Of a stretch of DNA of 64,000 nt, positions 44,760-53,011 are shown one piece after another. Made by a program: the position numbers and the translations under genes. A model generated the notes under the pieces. That model did not search any database. It was given only the letters and a program-made list of their open reading frames with translations, and was not told the DNA's origin. Source of the stretch: Enterovirga rhinocerotis (GTDB lineage Bacteria > Pseudomonadota > Alphaproteobacteria > Rhizobiales > Beijerinckiaceae); the NCBI RefSeq assembly GCF_004363955.1, contig NZ_SNZR01000013.1:372001-436000 (forward strand). Direction: 5' to 3'. Numbering within the stretch: position 1 is the first letter of the stretch; every line of letters starts with the position of its first letter.

Positions 44760-45974
44760 TCACCCCAAGGAAGGAGGATGTCGGGTCCGGGGCAGGAGGA
44801 AGGTGAGGAGACCGAAGGCGGGCAGCCAGGCGCAGAGACCGAAGACGGCGACGATCCCGATCCGGTCCGCGAGGAGCCCGAGCGCCGCGGCCGCGATGCC
44901 GCCGAGGCCGAAGGCGAGGCCGTAGAACAGCCCGCCGACGAGCCCGACGCGATGCGGCACGAGGTCGATCGCATAGATCAGGATCGACGAGAAGGCGCTC
45001 GCCATGACGAGGCTGATCACGACGCTCAGGATGCCGGTCCAGAGGAGGTCGGCATGGGGCAGGATCAGCGCGAAGGGCAGAGAGCCGAGGATCGAGAGCC
45101 AGATCACGCGCTCGCGGCCGATCCGGTCCCCGATCATGCCGCCGACGATGACGCCGACCGCGCCGACGACGAGATAGAGGAAGAGCATGTATTGCGAGAC
45201 CTGCACGCTCACCCCGAAGCGCTCGATCAGGTAGAAGGTGAAATAGGAGGTGAAGGCGGCCGTGTAGGCGTTCTTCGAGAAGAGGAGGACGATGAGGACC
45301 CCCATCGCGAAGACGACGCGCGCCGCCGGAAGGCGCGGTGTCGTCGCCTCGTCCGGCCGACGGCTGGTGGCGGCGTTCTGTTCGCGCCGGAGGGCGGCGT
45401 AGCGCCCTGCCGTCCAGGCCATGAGGACCATCGCCACGAGCGCCACGCCCGAGAACCAGGACAGGCTTTCCTGCCCGCGCGGCACGACGATCATGGCGGC
45501 GAGGAGAGGCCCGAGCGCGTAGCCGGTATGGCCTCCGATCTGGAAGACGCCCTGCGCGAGGCCCTGCCGGCCCGCCGCCGCGTGCCGCGCCATGCGCGTC
45601 GCCTCCGGATGGAAGACGGCCGAGCCGAGGCCGACGAGCGCGGCGGAGACGAGCACCATCTCGTAGCTCACGGCGAAGGCGAGGCCGAGCAGCCCCGCGA
45701 GCGTCGAGCCCATCCCGGCCACCATGGCATAGGGCCAGGGATGCTTGTCGGTGACGTAGCCGAGCAGCGGCTGGAGCAGCGAGGACGTGACCTGGAAGGC
45801 GAGCGTGATCAGGCCGATCTTCGTGAAGTCGAGCGCATAGGCGTCCTTGATCAGCGGATAGATCGCGGGGATCATCGACTGGATCAGGTCGTTCAGAAGA
45901 TGGGCGACGCTGAGAGCCAGAAGGACCGGCATCAACGGCCGCGCCGCCTTCTGGGGAAGGGCGATCGAGCTCAT
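44760..45974 (-). CDS. MFS exporter, fosmidomycin-resistance (Fsr) type
   Basis: 404-residue major facilitator with twelve predicted membrane segments in two halves separated by a charged loop (RREQNAATSRRPDEATTP). It starts VLLALSVAHLLNDLIQSMIPAIYPLIKDAY and has LGYVTDKHPWPYAMVAGMG, FHPEATRMARHAA and GQAQ-like GLAQGVFQIGGHTGYALGPLLAA, all characteristic of Fsr. Members export fosmidomycin and other compounds, but the natural substrate here is not known. It is 157 bases downstream of minE with a hairpin between, so it is probably not in the min operon. Confidence 0.87.
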   Translation of the reverse strand: MSSIALPQKAARPLMPVLLALSVAHLLNDLIQSMIPAIYPLIKDAYALDFTKIGLITLAFQVTSSLLQPLLGYVTDKHPWPYAMVAGMGSTLAGLLGLAFAVSYEMVLVSAALVGLGSAVFHPEATRMARHAAAGRQGLAQGVFQIGGHTGYALGPLLAAMIVVPRGQESLSWFSGVALVAMVLMAWTAGRYAALRREQNAATSRRPDEATTPRLPAARVVFAMGVLIVLLFSKNAYTAAFTSYFTFYLIERFGVSVQVSQYMLFLYLVVGAVGVIVGGMIGDRIGRERVIWLSILGSLPFALILPHADLLWTGILSVVISLVMASAFSSILIYAIDLVPHRVGLVGGLFYGLAFGLGGIAAAALGLLADRIGIVAVFGLCAWLPAFGLLTFLLPRTRHPPSLG

Positions 45975-46084
45975 GACCCGCCTTGCGACGGGGAGGGTGG
46001 CAGGTCAATCGACTCTGCCTGCAAAACGTGCAGGGCCGGCCGGCCGAAAACGAGGCCCCCGTCGCGGGGCATCATCCGCCCCGG

Positions 46085-46111
46085 GGACGGCCGTCGAGCG
46101 GGCGGCCGTCC
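46085..46111 (-). terminator. Hairpin terminator after minE
   Basis: Perfect 9-bp stem GGACGGCCG / CGGCCGTCC with a 9-base loop, 21 bases beyond the minE stop on the minus strand. A second short hairpin (46055-46070) followed by UUUU on the minus strand lies just below. Together these should end the min transcript. Confidence 0.6.
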
Positions 46112-46131
46112 GGCCGCGCTGGACGGGCGGC

Positions 46132-46395
46132 TCAGGCCGCCCGTTTGCCGCCGTCGAACGGGATCTCGATATCCACCGCGAGGGTCGAGACCTGGGCGCC
46201 GCGTTCCATCCGGACGCTGACCTTGTCGTCGTCGATCTGCATGTGCTTCGAGATGACGCTCAGGATCTCCGTCCGGAGCTTCGTGACGAGGTCGGAGCCG
46301 CCGGCGGAGGCCCGCTCGTGGGCGAGCAGCACCTGCAGCCGCTCGCGCGCCGCGGGCGCCGATTGCGTGCGGGTAAAAAGGCGGAGCAGGTTCAT
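46132..46395 (-). CDS. minE: Cell division topological specificity factor MinE
   Basis: 87-residue protein that binds MinD and restricts the MinCD inhibitor to the cell poles. The N-terminal contact region reads [28 protein letters not shown]; the C-terminal topological-specificity domain has [26 protein letters not shown]. Length and order of segments match MinE. The ATG overlaps the minD stop by four bases (ATGA), indicating translational coupling, and the gene closes the minC-minD-minE operon. Confidence 0.95.
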   Translation of the reverse strand: MNLLRLFTRTQSAPAARERLQVLLAHERASAGGSDLVTKLRTEILSVISKHMQIDDDKVSVRMERGAQVSTLAVDIEIPFDGGKRAA

Positions 46396-47207
46396 GCCGC
46401 TCTCCTTCCGAAGAACTTGCCGAAGAAGCCTCGCTTTTCGCCCGGAATGGTAACCGGAAGGTTTTCACCCTTCAGGCGGCGGACGGCATCGAAATAGGCG
46501 AGGGCCGGTGCGCTCGTCTCGTCCGCGAGCGTGACGGGCGAGCCGACATTCGAGGCGCGCAGGACGTCCATGCTCTCCGGGATGATGCCGAGCAGCGGGA
46601 TCGACAGGATCTCCAGCACGTCGTCGACCTTGAGCATGTCGCCGCGCTCGGCCCGCAGCGGATCGTAGCGGGTGAGCAGGAGGTGCTTCTCCATCCGCTC
46701 GCCGTTCTCCGCCTTGAGGGTCTTCGAATCGAGCAGGCCGATGATGCGGTCGGAATCGCGGACCGACGACACCTCGGGATTGGTCACGACGACGGCGATG
46801 TCGGCATGGCGCATCGCGAGCGTCGCCCCGCGCTCGATCCCGGCCGGGCTGTCGCAGATGACCCAGTCGAAGGCCTGTCTCAGGGCGCCGATGACCTCTG
46901 CGACGCCCTCGGCGGTGAGGTTGTCCTTGTCGCGCGTCTGCGAGGCCGGCAGCAGGAACAGCGTCTCGAGCCGCTTGTCGCGGATCAGGGCCTGCGTGAG
47001 CTTGGCTTCGCCCTGGATGACGTTGACGAGGTCGTAGACGACGCGCCGCTCGGCGCCCATCACGAGGTCGAGATTGCGCAGCCCGACGTCGAAATCGACG
47101 ACCGCGACCCGGTCGCCGTTCCGCGCGAGCGCTGCGCCGAGGGCGGCGGAGGATGTCGTCTTGCCGACGCCGCCCTTGCCCGATGTGACTACGATGACCT
47201 TGCCCAT
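46392..47207 (-). CDS. minD: Septum site-determining ATPase MinD
   Basis: 271-residue deviant-Walker ATPase that recruits MinC to the membrane. The deviant P-loop GKGGVGKTT (with its signature lysine) occurs at residues 10-18, followed by [22 protein letters not shown] and [11 protein letters not shown]. The C-terminal amphipathic membrane-targeting helix ([14 protein letters not shown]) is in place. The chosen ATG ([13 protein letters not shown]) has GAGAGAGG upstream, and the longer open frame has no support. It sits 34 bases after minC and overlaps minE. Confidence 0.97.
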   Translation of the reverse strand: MGKVIVVTSGKGGVGKTTSSAALGAALARNGDRVAVVDFDVGLRNLDLVMGAERRVVYDLVNVIQGEAKLTQALIRDKRLETLFLLPASQTRDKDNLTAEGVAEVIGALRQAFDWVICDSPAGIERGATLAMRHADIAVVVTNPEVSSVRDSDRIIGLLDSKTLKAENGERMEKHLLLTRYDPLRAERGDMLKVDDVLEILSIPLLGIIPESMDVLRASNVGSPVTLADETSAPALAYFDAVRRLKGENLPVTIPGEKRGFFGKFFGRRAA

Positions 47208-47241
47208 TGACCTCTCTCCCTTCTGGAGCCGCCCCGTCGGC

Positions 47242-47973
47242 TCAGGCGAATGACCCGACCTTGAAAGTGTCGCCCTCCAGCCAGAACTGGGCGGGCTGGC
47301 CATGCAGATCGGAACCGAGGTCCTCGGCCGTCCGGTAATAGCCGTCGATCGCGACCAGCTCCGCCTCGAGCTTGCGGCAGAAGATGCGTGCCTCGGCGTT
47401 GCCGGTGGTGCCGGCCATGGCTCGGCCCCGAAGGGCGCCGTAGATGTGGATGGACCCGCCGGCGATCACCTCCGCGCCGGAGGCGACCGATCCGATCACC
47501 GTCACGTCGCCGTCCGGGAAGACGATCGACTGGCCCGATCGGACGGGCTGCGACACGACGATCGAGGAGGGCGCCTTCGGCAGGGGCGAGGCTGCCGGCG
47601 CGTCGCTGTCGGCGGCGGGCACCGCTGGGGCTCCATCCGCCGAGGGCGAGACATCCGAGGCGGGACGCCCGTCCAGCATGGCGGGCGGCATGTCGGGGCC
47701 GAGGAGCGACGGGCGCGCGCCTTCGATTCCCATGATCCGGACCTTGCGCGCGCCGAGCTTCTCGACGAGCTCCGACAACTGGCTCCGATCGATGGTCAGG
47801 CCGTTGACGTCGAGTACGACCGGCCGCTGCAGGAAGAACCCGGTCGACCGGGCGGCAAGGTCGTCGAGCCGCGCCAGCCAATCGTCGAAGGGCAGCTCCG
47901 GCGCGAGGGCCAGGGCGAGAAAGCTGCGTCCTTTGAGGCGGATCGGCCGGGATTCGGTTAACACGGCGGTCAT
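47242..47973 (-). CDS. minC: Septum site-determining protein MinC
   Basis: 243-residue FtsZ polymerisation inhibitor. The N-terminal domain opens RLKGRSFLALALAPELPFDDWLARLDDLAARS and contains VLDVNGLTIDRSQLSELVEKLG. A low-complexity Ala/Pro/Asp/Ser linker (about 105-140) leads to the C-terminal right-handed beta helix that binds MinD: RSGQSIVFPDGDVTVIGSVASGAEVIAGGSIHIYGALRGRAMAG. It is the first gene of the operon. The 277 bases upstream should hold the promoter. Confidence 0.95.
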   Translation of the reverse strand: MTAVLTESRPIRLKGRSFLALALAPELPFDDWLARLDDLAARSTGFFLQRPVVLDVNGLTIDRSQLSELVEKLGARKVRIMGIEGARPSLLGPDMPPAMLDGRPASDVSPSADGAPAVPAADSDAPAASPLPKAPSSIVVSQPVRSGQSIVFPDGDVTVIGSVASGAEVIAGGSIHIYGALRGRAMAGTTGNAEARIFCRKLEAELVAIDGYYRTAEDLGSDLHGQPAQFWLEGDTFKVGSFA

Positions 47974-48219
47974 CTTGGTAAATTTTCAGTGATGTCCGTG
48001 TAGGGACGCTATGGTTAACGAGGCGTAAAGCGCGACGACGGACGCGGTGGAAAGACCGCTGCAAAGGCTGCGGTTCGCAGCGGCGGGCGCGGTGCGTCGG
48101 TTATCGGACGGACCCCGCGCGAGGGTCAGCGGCGTCCGGTGGGGCGCCGGGACAGGAGCCGTCGATCGGCGGTCGTGACGGCTCGGAAGGCGAGGGGGAT
48201 TCGGTCAGGCCGGGCGGCG

Positions 48220-48246
48220 GCAGGGGCCGGGTGTGCCGGCCCCTGC
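48220..48246 (-). terminator. Strong hairpin after the sulfurtransferase gene
   Basis: Perfect 11-bp stem GCAGGGGCCGG / CCGGCCCCTGC with loop GTGTG, four bases past the sulfurtransferase stop on the minus strand. There is no U-tract, so termination may need other help. Confidence 0.55.
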
Positions 48247-48250
48247 GTTC

Positions 48251-49135
48251 CTATCCCCGTTCGATGGGCAGCGTCTCGTCCTTCGCCCATTCGCTCATCG
48301 AAGCGTCGTAGACGGCGATGTTCGCATAGCCGAGCTGGTGCAGGAGGAAGGCGTCGAGGGTCGCCGCGATGCCGCCGCCGCAATAGAGCAGGATCGATTT
48401 CGACTTGTCCGCGCCGACCGACTGGAACAGCTCCGCGGCCTCCTCCGGCGACTTGAAGGTCAGCGCGCCGGCATCGACCAGAGCGGCGGCCGGAACGTTC
48501 ACGCTTCCGGGAACGCGACCGGGGCGGCCGTAGCGGGGATTGTCGCCCTGGTGCAGATCGGGGGCGAGGGCGTTGATCGTGCAGGTCGCCCCGTCGCCGA
48601 TGGCGTTCTTCACCTCGTCCTTGCCGACGAAGAGTCCCGCGCGCGGACGGGCTGCGAGGGTTGCAGGCTCGTATCGGGTCTCCGCCGTCTCGGTCGGGCG
48701 GCCTTCCGCCTCCCAGAGGTCGAATCCGCCATCCAGCACCGCCGCATCGTCGAAGCCGATGGAGCGCAGCATCCACCAGATCCGCGTCGCCCATTGCGGG
48801 GATTTGCGCGCATAGAGGATGACGCGCGTCCCGTCCCCGACGCCCTTCCGCGCGAAGCGCGCGGCGAGGTCCTCGGCCTCGGGCATCATGAAATTGTAGC
48901 GGCTGGACGGGTCGGAAAGCTCGCCCTGGAGGTCGAGATAGGCCGAGCCGGGAATGTGCCCGCGATCGTAGTCCTCGCGGCCGTTTTCCACCCGGTAGGG
49001 CCGGCCCGTCCCGGTCTCGTAGCGCAGATACGTCGTGCAATCGAAGATGCGCAGGGACGGGTCGGCCAGATTGTCCGCGAGCCACGCCGTGCTGACGATG
49101 GCGTCCGGATATGCGTATCGGGCCGATTGCGGCAT
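48251..49135 (-). CDS. Sulfurtransferase with two rhodanese domains (SseA/3-mercaptopyruvate type)
   Basis: 294-residue protein with tandem rhodanese domains that transfers sulfane sulfur, by family either from thiosulfate or from 3-mercaptopyruvate. The inactive first domain has YDRGHIPGSAYLDLQGELSD, the second the catalytic C252 in LLYCGGGIAATL. The active loop is CGGGIAAT rather than the CGSGVTA loop of E. coli SseA, so substrate preference is uncertain. The start at 49135 (MPQSARYAYPDAI) follows a good GGGGAGGA; an upstream in-frame start adds 18 residues. It is transcribed toward the min operon but ends in a strong hairpin. Confidence 0.87.
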   Translation of the reverse strand: MPQSARYAYPDAIVSTAWLADNLADPSLRIFDCTTYLRYETGTGRPYRVENGREDYDRGHIPGSAYLDLQGELSDPSSRYNFMMPEAEDLAARFARKGVGDGTRVILYARKSPQWATRIWWMLRSIGFDDAAVLDGGFDLWEAEGRPTETAETRYEPATLAARPRAGLFVGKDEVKNAIGDGATCTINALAPDLHQGDNPRYGRPGRVPGSVNVPAAALVDAGALTFKSPEEAAELFQSVGADKSKSILLYCGGGIAATLDAFLLHQLGYANIAVYDASMSEWAKDETLPIERG

Positions 49136-49288
49136 GACGATCCTCCCCTTGATGAAGTCAGCTTGGCCGTCCGGGGCGATCGGGGTCAAGCCGATCTCCT
49201 CCGGCTCCCGCGGCGAAACGCCCGCGCCGGGGAGGTGGCGTGCCGGGACGCTGCCGCTCCGGCCCGGAACGCGCTATGAGCGATCCTC

Positions 49289-52200
49289 GTGAACCCCTCC
49301 GAGCCCTTCATCAGGCGGCCGGTGGCGACGACGCTGATCGCGGTGGCGCTGCTGCTGGTCGGCTTCGTGGCCTATCTGTTCCTGCCCGTCGCCTCGATGC
49401 CGACCGTCGACTTCCCGACGATCCGCGTCTCGGCCCAGCGGCCGGGCGCCGATCCCGCGACCATGGCCTCGACCGTCGCCGCACCGCTCGAGCGACGGCT
49501 CGGCGCGATCGCGGGCGTGACCGAGCTCACCTCGACCTCCTCGCTCGGCTCGACCTCGATCTCCGTCCAGTTCGATCTCGGCCGCAGCGCGGACAAGGCG
49601 GCGCGGGACGTCCAGGCGGCACTGAACGCCGCCGCGACGGACCTGCCCTCGGACCTGCCGAGCCCCCCGACCTATCGCAAGGCCAATCCCGGCGCCTTCC
49701 CCGTCCTGATTCTCGCCCTCACCTCGAAGACGATGCCCGCCTCGGCGATCTACGACGTCGCCGACACGGTGATCGCCCAGCGGGTGGCCCAGGTCGAAGG
49801 GGTCGCGGAGGTGATCGTCAGCGGCGCCGAGCAGCCGGCGATCCGGGTCACGCTCGATCCGCAGCGCATGGCCGCGATGGATCTGTCGTCGGAAGATGTC
49901 CGCAACGCCATCGTCGCGGCGAATGTCCGCGCGCCGCTCGGCTCGTTCGACGGGCCCGACCGGGCCATCGCGCTCGAACTCGACGGTCAGCTTGGCACAC
50001 CCGAGGAATATGGCCGGATCGTCGTGCGCTCCCGCAACGGCATCGTCGTCCGCCTCGCCGATGTCGCGACGGTCGAGCGAGGCACGCGCAACCGGCGCGC
50101 CTCGGGCTCGTATAACGGCCTGCCCGCCGTGACGCTCCAGGTCACGCGCCAGCCGGGCGCGAACGTGGTCGAGACGGTGGACCGCGTCCGCGCCGTGCTG
50201 CCCGAGTTGCGGCGCTGGATCCCGGCCGCGATCGATATCGAGATCATGAGCGACCGCACGCTCACCATCCGCGCCTCGCTCGCCAACATGCGCGGCACGC
50301 TGCTCGAGACGATCGCGCTCGTGATGCTGGTGGTGTTCCTGTTCCTGCGCCGGGCGACGCCGACCTTCGCGGCCGGGATCACCGTGCCGCTCTCGATCGC
50401 AGGCACCTTCGCGGCGATGTGGCTGTTCGGCTTCACGCTCGACAACCTGTCGCTCATGGCGATCACGATCTCGGTCGGCTTCGTCGTCGACGACGCGATC
50501 GTCATGATCGAGAGCGTCCAGAAGCGGCTCGAGGAGGGCATGACCCGCATGGAGGCCGCCATCGCAGGTGCGCGCGACATCGGCTTCACGGTCATCTCGA
50601 TCAGCCTGTCGCTGCTGGCCGCCTTCATCCCGCTCTTCTTCATGCCGGGGGTGATCGGGCGCTTCTTCCAGGAATTCGCCGCGACCCTCGGTGCGGCCGT
50701 CGTCGTCTCGACGCTCGTCTCGCTGACCATCGCGCCGATGATCGTCGGGCATCTGCCGCACGGGCGCGCGAAGCAGAGCTGGCTCGACCGCGTCGTCGAG
50801 GGCGGCCTCGCCCGGCTGACCCGGCTCTATGCGGAGACGCTCGGGGACGCCCTGCGCCATCCCTGGCTCATGCTGCTCGTGACGCTGACAGCCGTCGGCC
50901 TGACGATGCACATGTTCCGCACCATTCCGAAGGGCTATTTCCCGCAGGACGATACCGGTCTCCTGATCGGCTTCGCCCAGGCCTCGCCCGACATCTCCTT
51001 CCCCGCGATGGCCGCGCTCCAGGAGCGGGTGGCCGCGGTCGTCCGCGCCGACCCGGCCGTGGCGGGCGTCTCCTCGTCGGCCGGGTCGAGCGGCTGGAGC
51101 GGCTCGGTGAACCAGGGCCGGCTCTTTGTGAGCCTCAGGCAGGACGCGGATCGGGAGACCTCCCAGGTCGTGATCGCCCGGCTGCGGGCGGAACTCGCCA
51201 AGATCGTCGGCATCCGCGCCTTCCTCTTCGGGGCGCAGGACGTCCGGGCCGGCGGGCGTCAGAGCCGCTCGCAATACGAGGTCGTGCTGCTGTCGCAGGA
51301 TATCGACGAACTCGACGCCTGGACGCCGCGCATCCTCGAGCGGCTCCGGCAGGTCGAGGGGCTCGCCGATCTCTCGAGCGACCGGGACCAGGGCGGGCTG
51401 CAGGCGACCGTCGAGGTCGACCGCACGGCCGCCTCGCGGCTCGGCGTCAGCATGCAGGATGTCGGGGCGGTGCTGAACGACGCCTTCTCGCAGCGCCAGA
51501 TCTCGACCATCTACACCCAGCGCAACCAGTACCGCGTCATCCTCGACGTGCGGGGCGGCGACCGGGACGACCCGAGCGACCTGACCCGCCTCTACGTCCC
51601 GGGGCGGGACGGGACGGCGGTGCCGCTTTCGGCGCTCGCCACGGTCAAGCGGGGCCTCGCGCCGCTGACCGTCAACCACCAGGGCTCCTTTCCGGCCGTG
51701 ACCATCAGCTACAACGTCACGGGCGGGCTCGGCATCGAGGCCGCGACGCAGGCGATCACGGCTGCCATCCGGGAATTGCCGCTGCCGCCCGGTATCCGCT
51801 TCGAATTCGCCGGCGACGCCAAGGCCTTCGCGGGCGGCGCGGGCGATTACGGGCTCCTCGTCCTCGCGGCGCTCGTCGCGGTCTACATCATCCTCGGGGT
51901 GCTCTACGAAAGCCTCGTTCACCCCTTCACCATTCTCTCGACGCTGCCATCGGCGGGGCTCGGCGCGCTGATCGCGCTTCAGGTGACGGGGCTCGACCTC
52001 TCGATCATCGCCCTGATCGGGCTGATCCTCCTGATCGGGCTCGTGAAGAAGAACGGCATCATGCTGGTCGACGCGGCGCTGTCCTTCGAGCGCGAGGGAA
52101 TGGAGCCGGCGCGTGCGGCGGTGGCGGCGGCGATCGAGCGCTTCCGCCCGATCCTCATGACGACCTTCGCCGCCCTCCTCGGCGCCGTCCCCCTCGCCAT

Positions 52201-52372
52201 CGCGACCGGCGTCGGGGCCGAGATCCGCCGCCCGCTCGGCATCACCATCATCGGCGGCCTGATCGTCTCCCAGGTCCTGACGCTTTACACGACGCCCGCC
52301 ATCTACCTTCTGCTCAGCCGCCTCCACCGTCCGGGGCGGCGCAGGGCCACGCGGCTCCAGCCGGCGGAATAG
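49289..52372 (+). CDS. RND-family multidrug efflux pump inner-membrane subunit (MdtB/MdtC-like)
   Basis: 1027-residue proton-driven exporter with the RND plan of twelve membrane helices and two large periplasmic loops. It begins NPSEPFIRRPVATTLIAVALLLVG and has the helix-4 aspartate pair in SVGFVVDDAIVMIE, then FMPGVIGRFFQEFA and the second-half GLILLIGLVKKNGIMLVDAA. The start is GTG. The periplasmic adaptor and outer-membrane channel genes that normally flank such pumps are absent from both sides, so it depends on partners encoded elsewhere. It converges on a VapC gene with six bases between stops. Confidence 0.92.
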   Translation: MNPSEPFIRRPVATTLIAVALLLVGFVAYLFLPVASMPTVDFPTIRVSAQRPGADPATMASTVAAPLERRLGAIAGVTELTSTSSLGSTSISVQFDLGRSADKAARDVQAALNAAATDLPSDLPSPPTYRKANPGAFPVLILALTSKTMPASAIYDVADTVIAQRVAQVEGVAEVIVSGAEQPAIRVTLDPQRMAAMDLSSEDVRNAIVAANVRAPLGSFDGPDRAIALELDGQLGTPEEYGRIVVRSRNGIVVRLADVATVERGTRNRRASGSYNGLPAVTLQVTRQPGANVVETVDRVRAVLPELRRWIPAAIDIEIMSDRTLTIRASLANMRGTLLETIALVMLVVFLFLRRATPTFAAGITVPLSIAGTFAAMWLFGFTLDNLSLMAITISVGFVVDDAIVMIESVQKRLEEGMTRMEAAIAGARDIGFTVISISLSLLAAFIPLFFMPGVIGRFFQEFAATLGAAVVVSTLVSLTIAPMIVGHLPHGRAKQSWLDRVVEGGLARLTRLYAETLGDALRHPWLMLLVTLTAVGLTMHMFRTIPKGYFPQDDTGLLIGFAQASPDISFPAMAALQERVAAVVRADPAVAGVSSSAGSSGWSGSVNQGRLFVSLRQDADRETSQVVIARLRAELAKIVGIRAFLFGAQDVRAGGRQSRSQYEVVLLSQDIDELDAWTPRILERLRQVEGLADLSSDRDQGGLQATVEVDRTAASRLGVSMQDVGAVLNDAFSQRQISTIYTQRNQYRVILDVRGGDRDDPSDLTRLYVPGRDGTAVPLSALATVKRGLAPLTVNHQGSFPAVTISYNVTGGLGIEAATQAITAAIRELPLPPGIRFEFAGDAKAFAGGAGDYGLLVLAALVAVYIILGVLYESLVHPFTILSTLPSAGLGALIALQVTGLDLSIIALIGLILLIGLVKKNGIMLVDAALSFEREGMEPARAAVAAAIERFRPILMTTFAALLGAVPLAIATGVGAEIRRPLGITIIGGLIVSQVLTLYTTPAIYLLLSRLHRPGRRRATRLQPAE

Positions 52373-52378
52373 GGCGCG

Positions 52379-52750
52379 TTACGCCCCGGGAGCGTAGGAG
52401 ATGCCGAGTTGTCGGCAGGCTTCTCCGAGCCTGCGGTCTCGCGTCAGCAGCGACGATGGTTGAGCGAGTTGCACGGACGCCAGGAGGTGCGCGTCGACAT
52501 AGCCGATCCCGCTGCCCTGCAAGGCGTGATTCTGGATGAAGACCAGAACCTCATCGTCGAAGGCGCGGGGGATCGTCGGAAGCGCCTGAAGCGCCTGGAT
52601 CACGCGGTCTCGCTGCCGCAACGAACCGAGCGCGAGTTCGCCGATGACGAAAGGGTGAGTCGCGACGAGCCCCTTGTTCAGGAGCTCGGAAAGGAGAGAA
52701 TCGCCGCGATTGAGGTGATCGATCCAGACCGAGGTGTCGACGAGGATCAC
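52379..52750 (-). CDS. VapC-type PIN-domain toxin (second pair)
   Basis: 123-residue PIN-domain RNase toxin. It begins MILVDTSVWIDHLNRGD with the first metal aspartate, then the conserved glutamate in FVIGELALGSL and the acidic residues in GYVDAHLLASVQLAQPSSLLTRDRRLG. Its start overlaps the antitoxin stop by four bases, so the two are a translationally coupled pair on the minus strand. The gene stands between the RND pump and the VWA gene. The RNA target is not known. Confidence 0.9.
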   Translation of the reverse strand: MILVDTSVWIDHLNRGDSLLSELLNKGLVATHPFVIGELALGSLRQRDRVIQALQALPTIPRAFDDEVLVFIQNHALQGSGIGYVDAHLLASVQLAQPSSLLTRDRRLGEACRQLGISYAPGA

Positions 52751-52944
52751 GCGGGGCCGGAGCGCCGACGGGGAGGTGCAGACAAGTCCGGCTCGCTGCC
52801 GCCGAGGCGCGCGAGGCGCCGTGACGCCTCTCGCTCGATCAGCGCCTTCAGTGCCTCGCGGACGATGGCGGACTTCTCCTCGATCCCCGTATAGCGCCGC
52901 GCCTTCTCCAAGAGGTCGTCATCCAATGACAAGGTTGTTCGCAT
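52747..52944 (-). CDS. VapB-type antitoxin (ribbon-helix-helix-like)
   Basis: 65-residue antitoxin. The first 40 residues (MRTTLSLDDDLLEKARRYTG then KSAIVREALKALIERE) have the strand-helix-helix pattern of small VapB and DUF2191 antitoxins. The C-terminal part is Arg/Pro-rich and should cover the toxin. It is directly upstream of, and overlapping, the VapC-type gene. No obvious palindromic operator was seen in the 67 bases before the VWA gene's stop, which also lie on this strand. Confidence 0.85.
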   Translation of the reverse strand: MRTTLSLDDDLLEKARRYTGIEEKSAIVREALKALIEREASRRLARLGGSEPDLSAPPRRRSGPA

Positions 52945-53011
52945 AGCGGCGATCGCAGGCTGACAGAGGCATCAAAGATGGCATCGTTCGATGCCACCTT
53001 CAATGCTCGGC

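Noticed and set aside
49274-52327. Minus-strand frame of over 1000 codons antisense to the RND pump gene.
   Set aside because: Shadow of a GC-rich gene. The plus strand carries all RND motifs.
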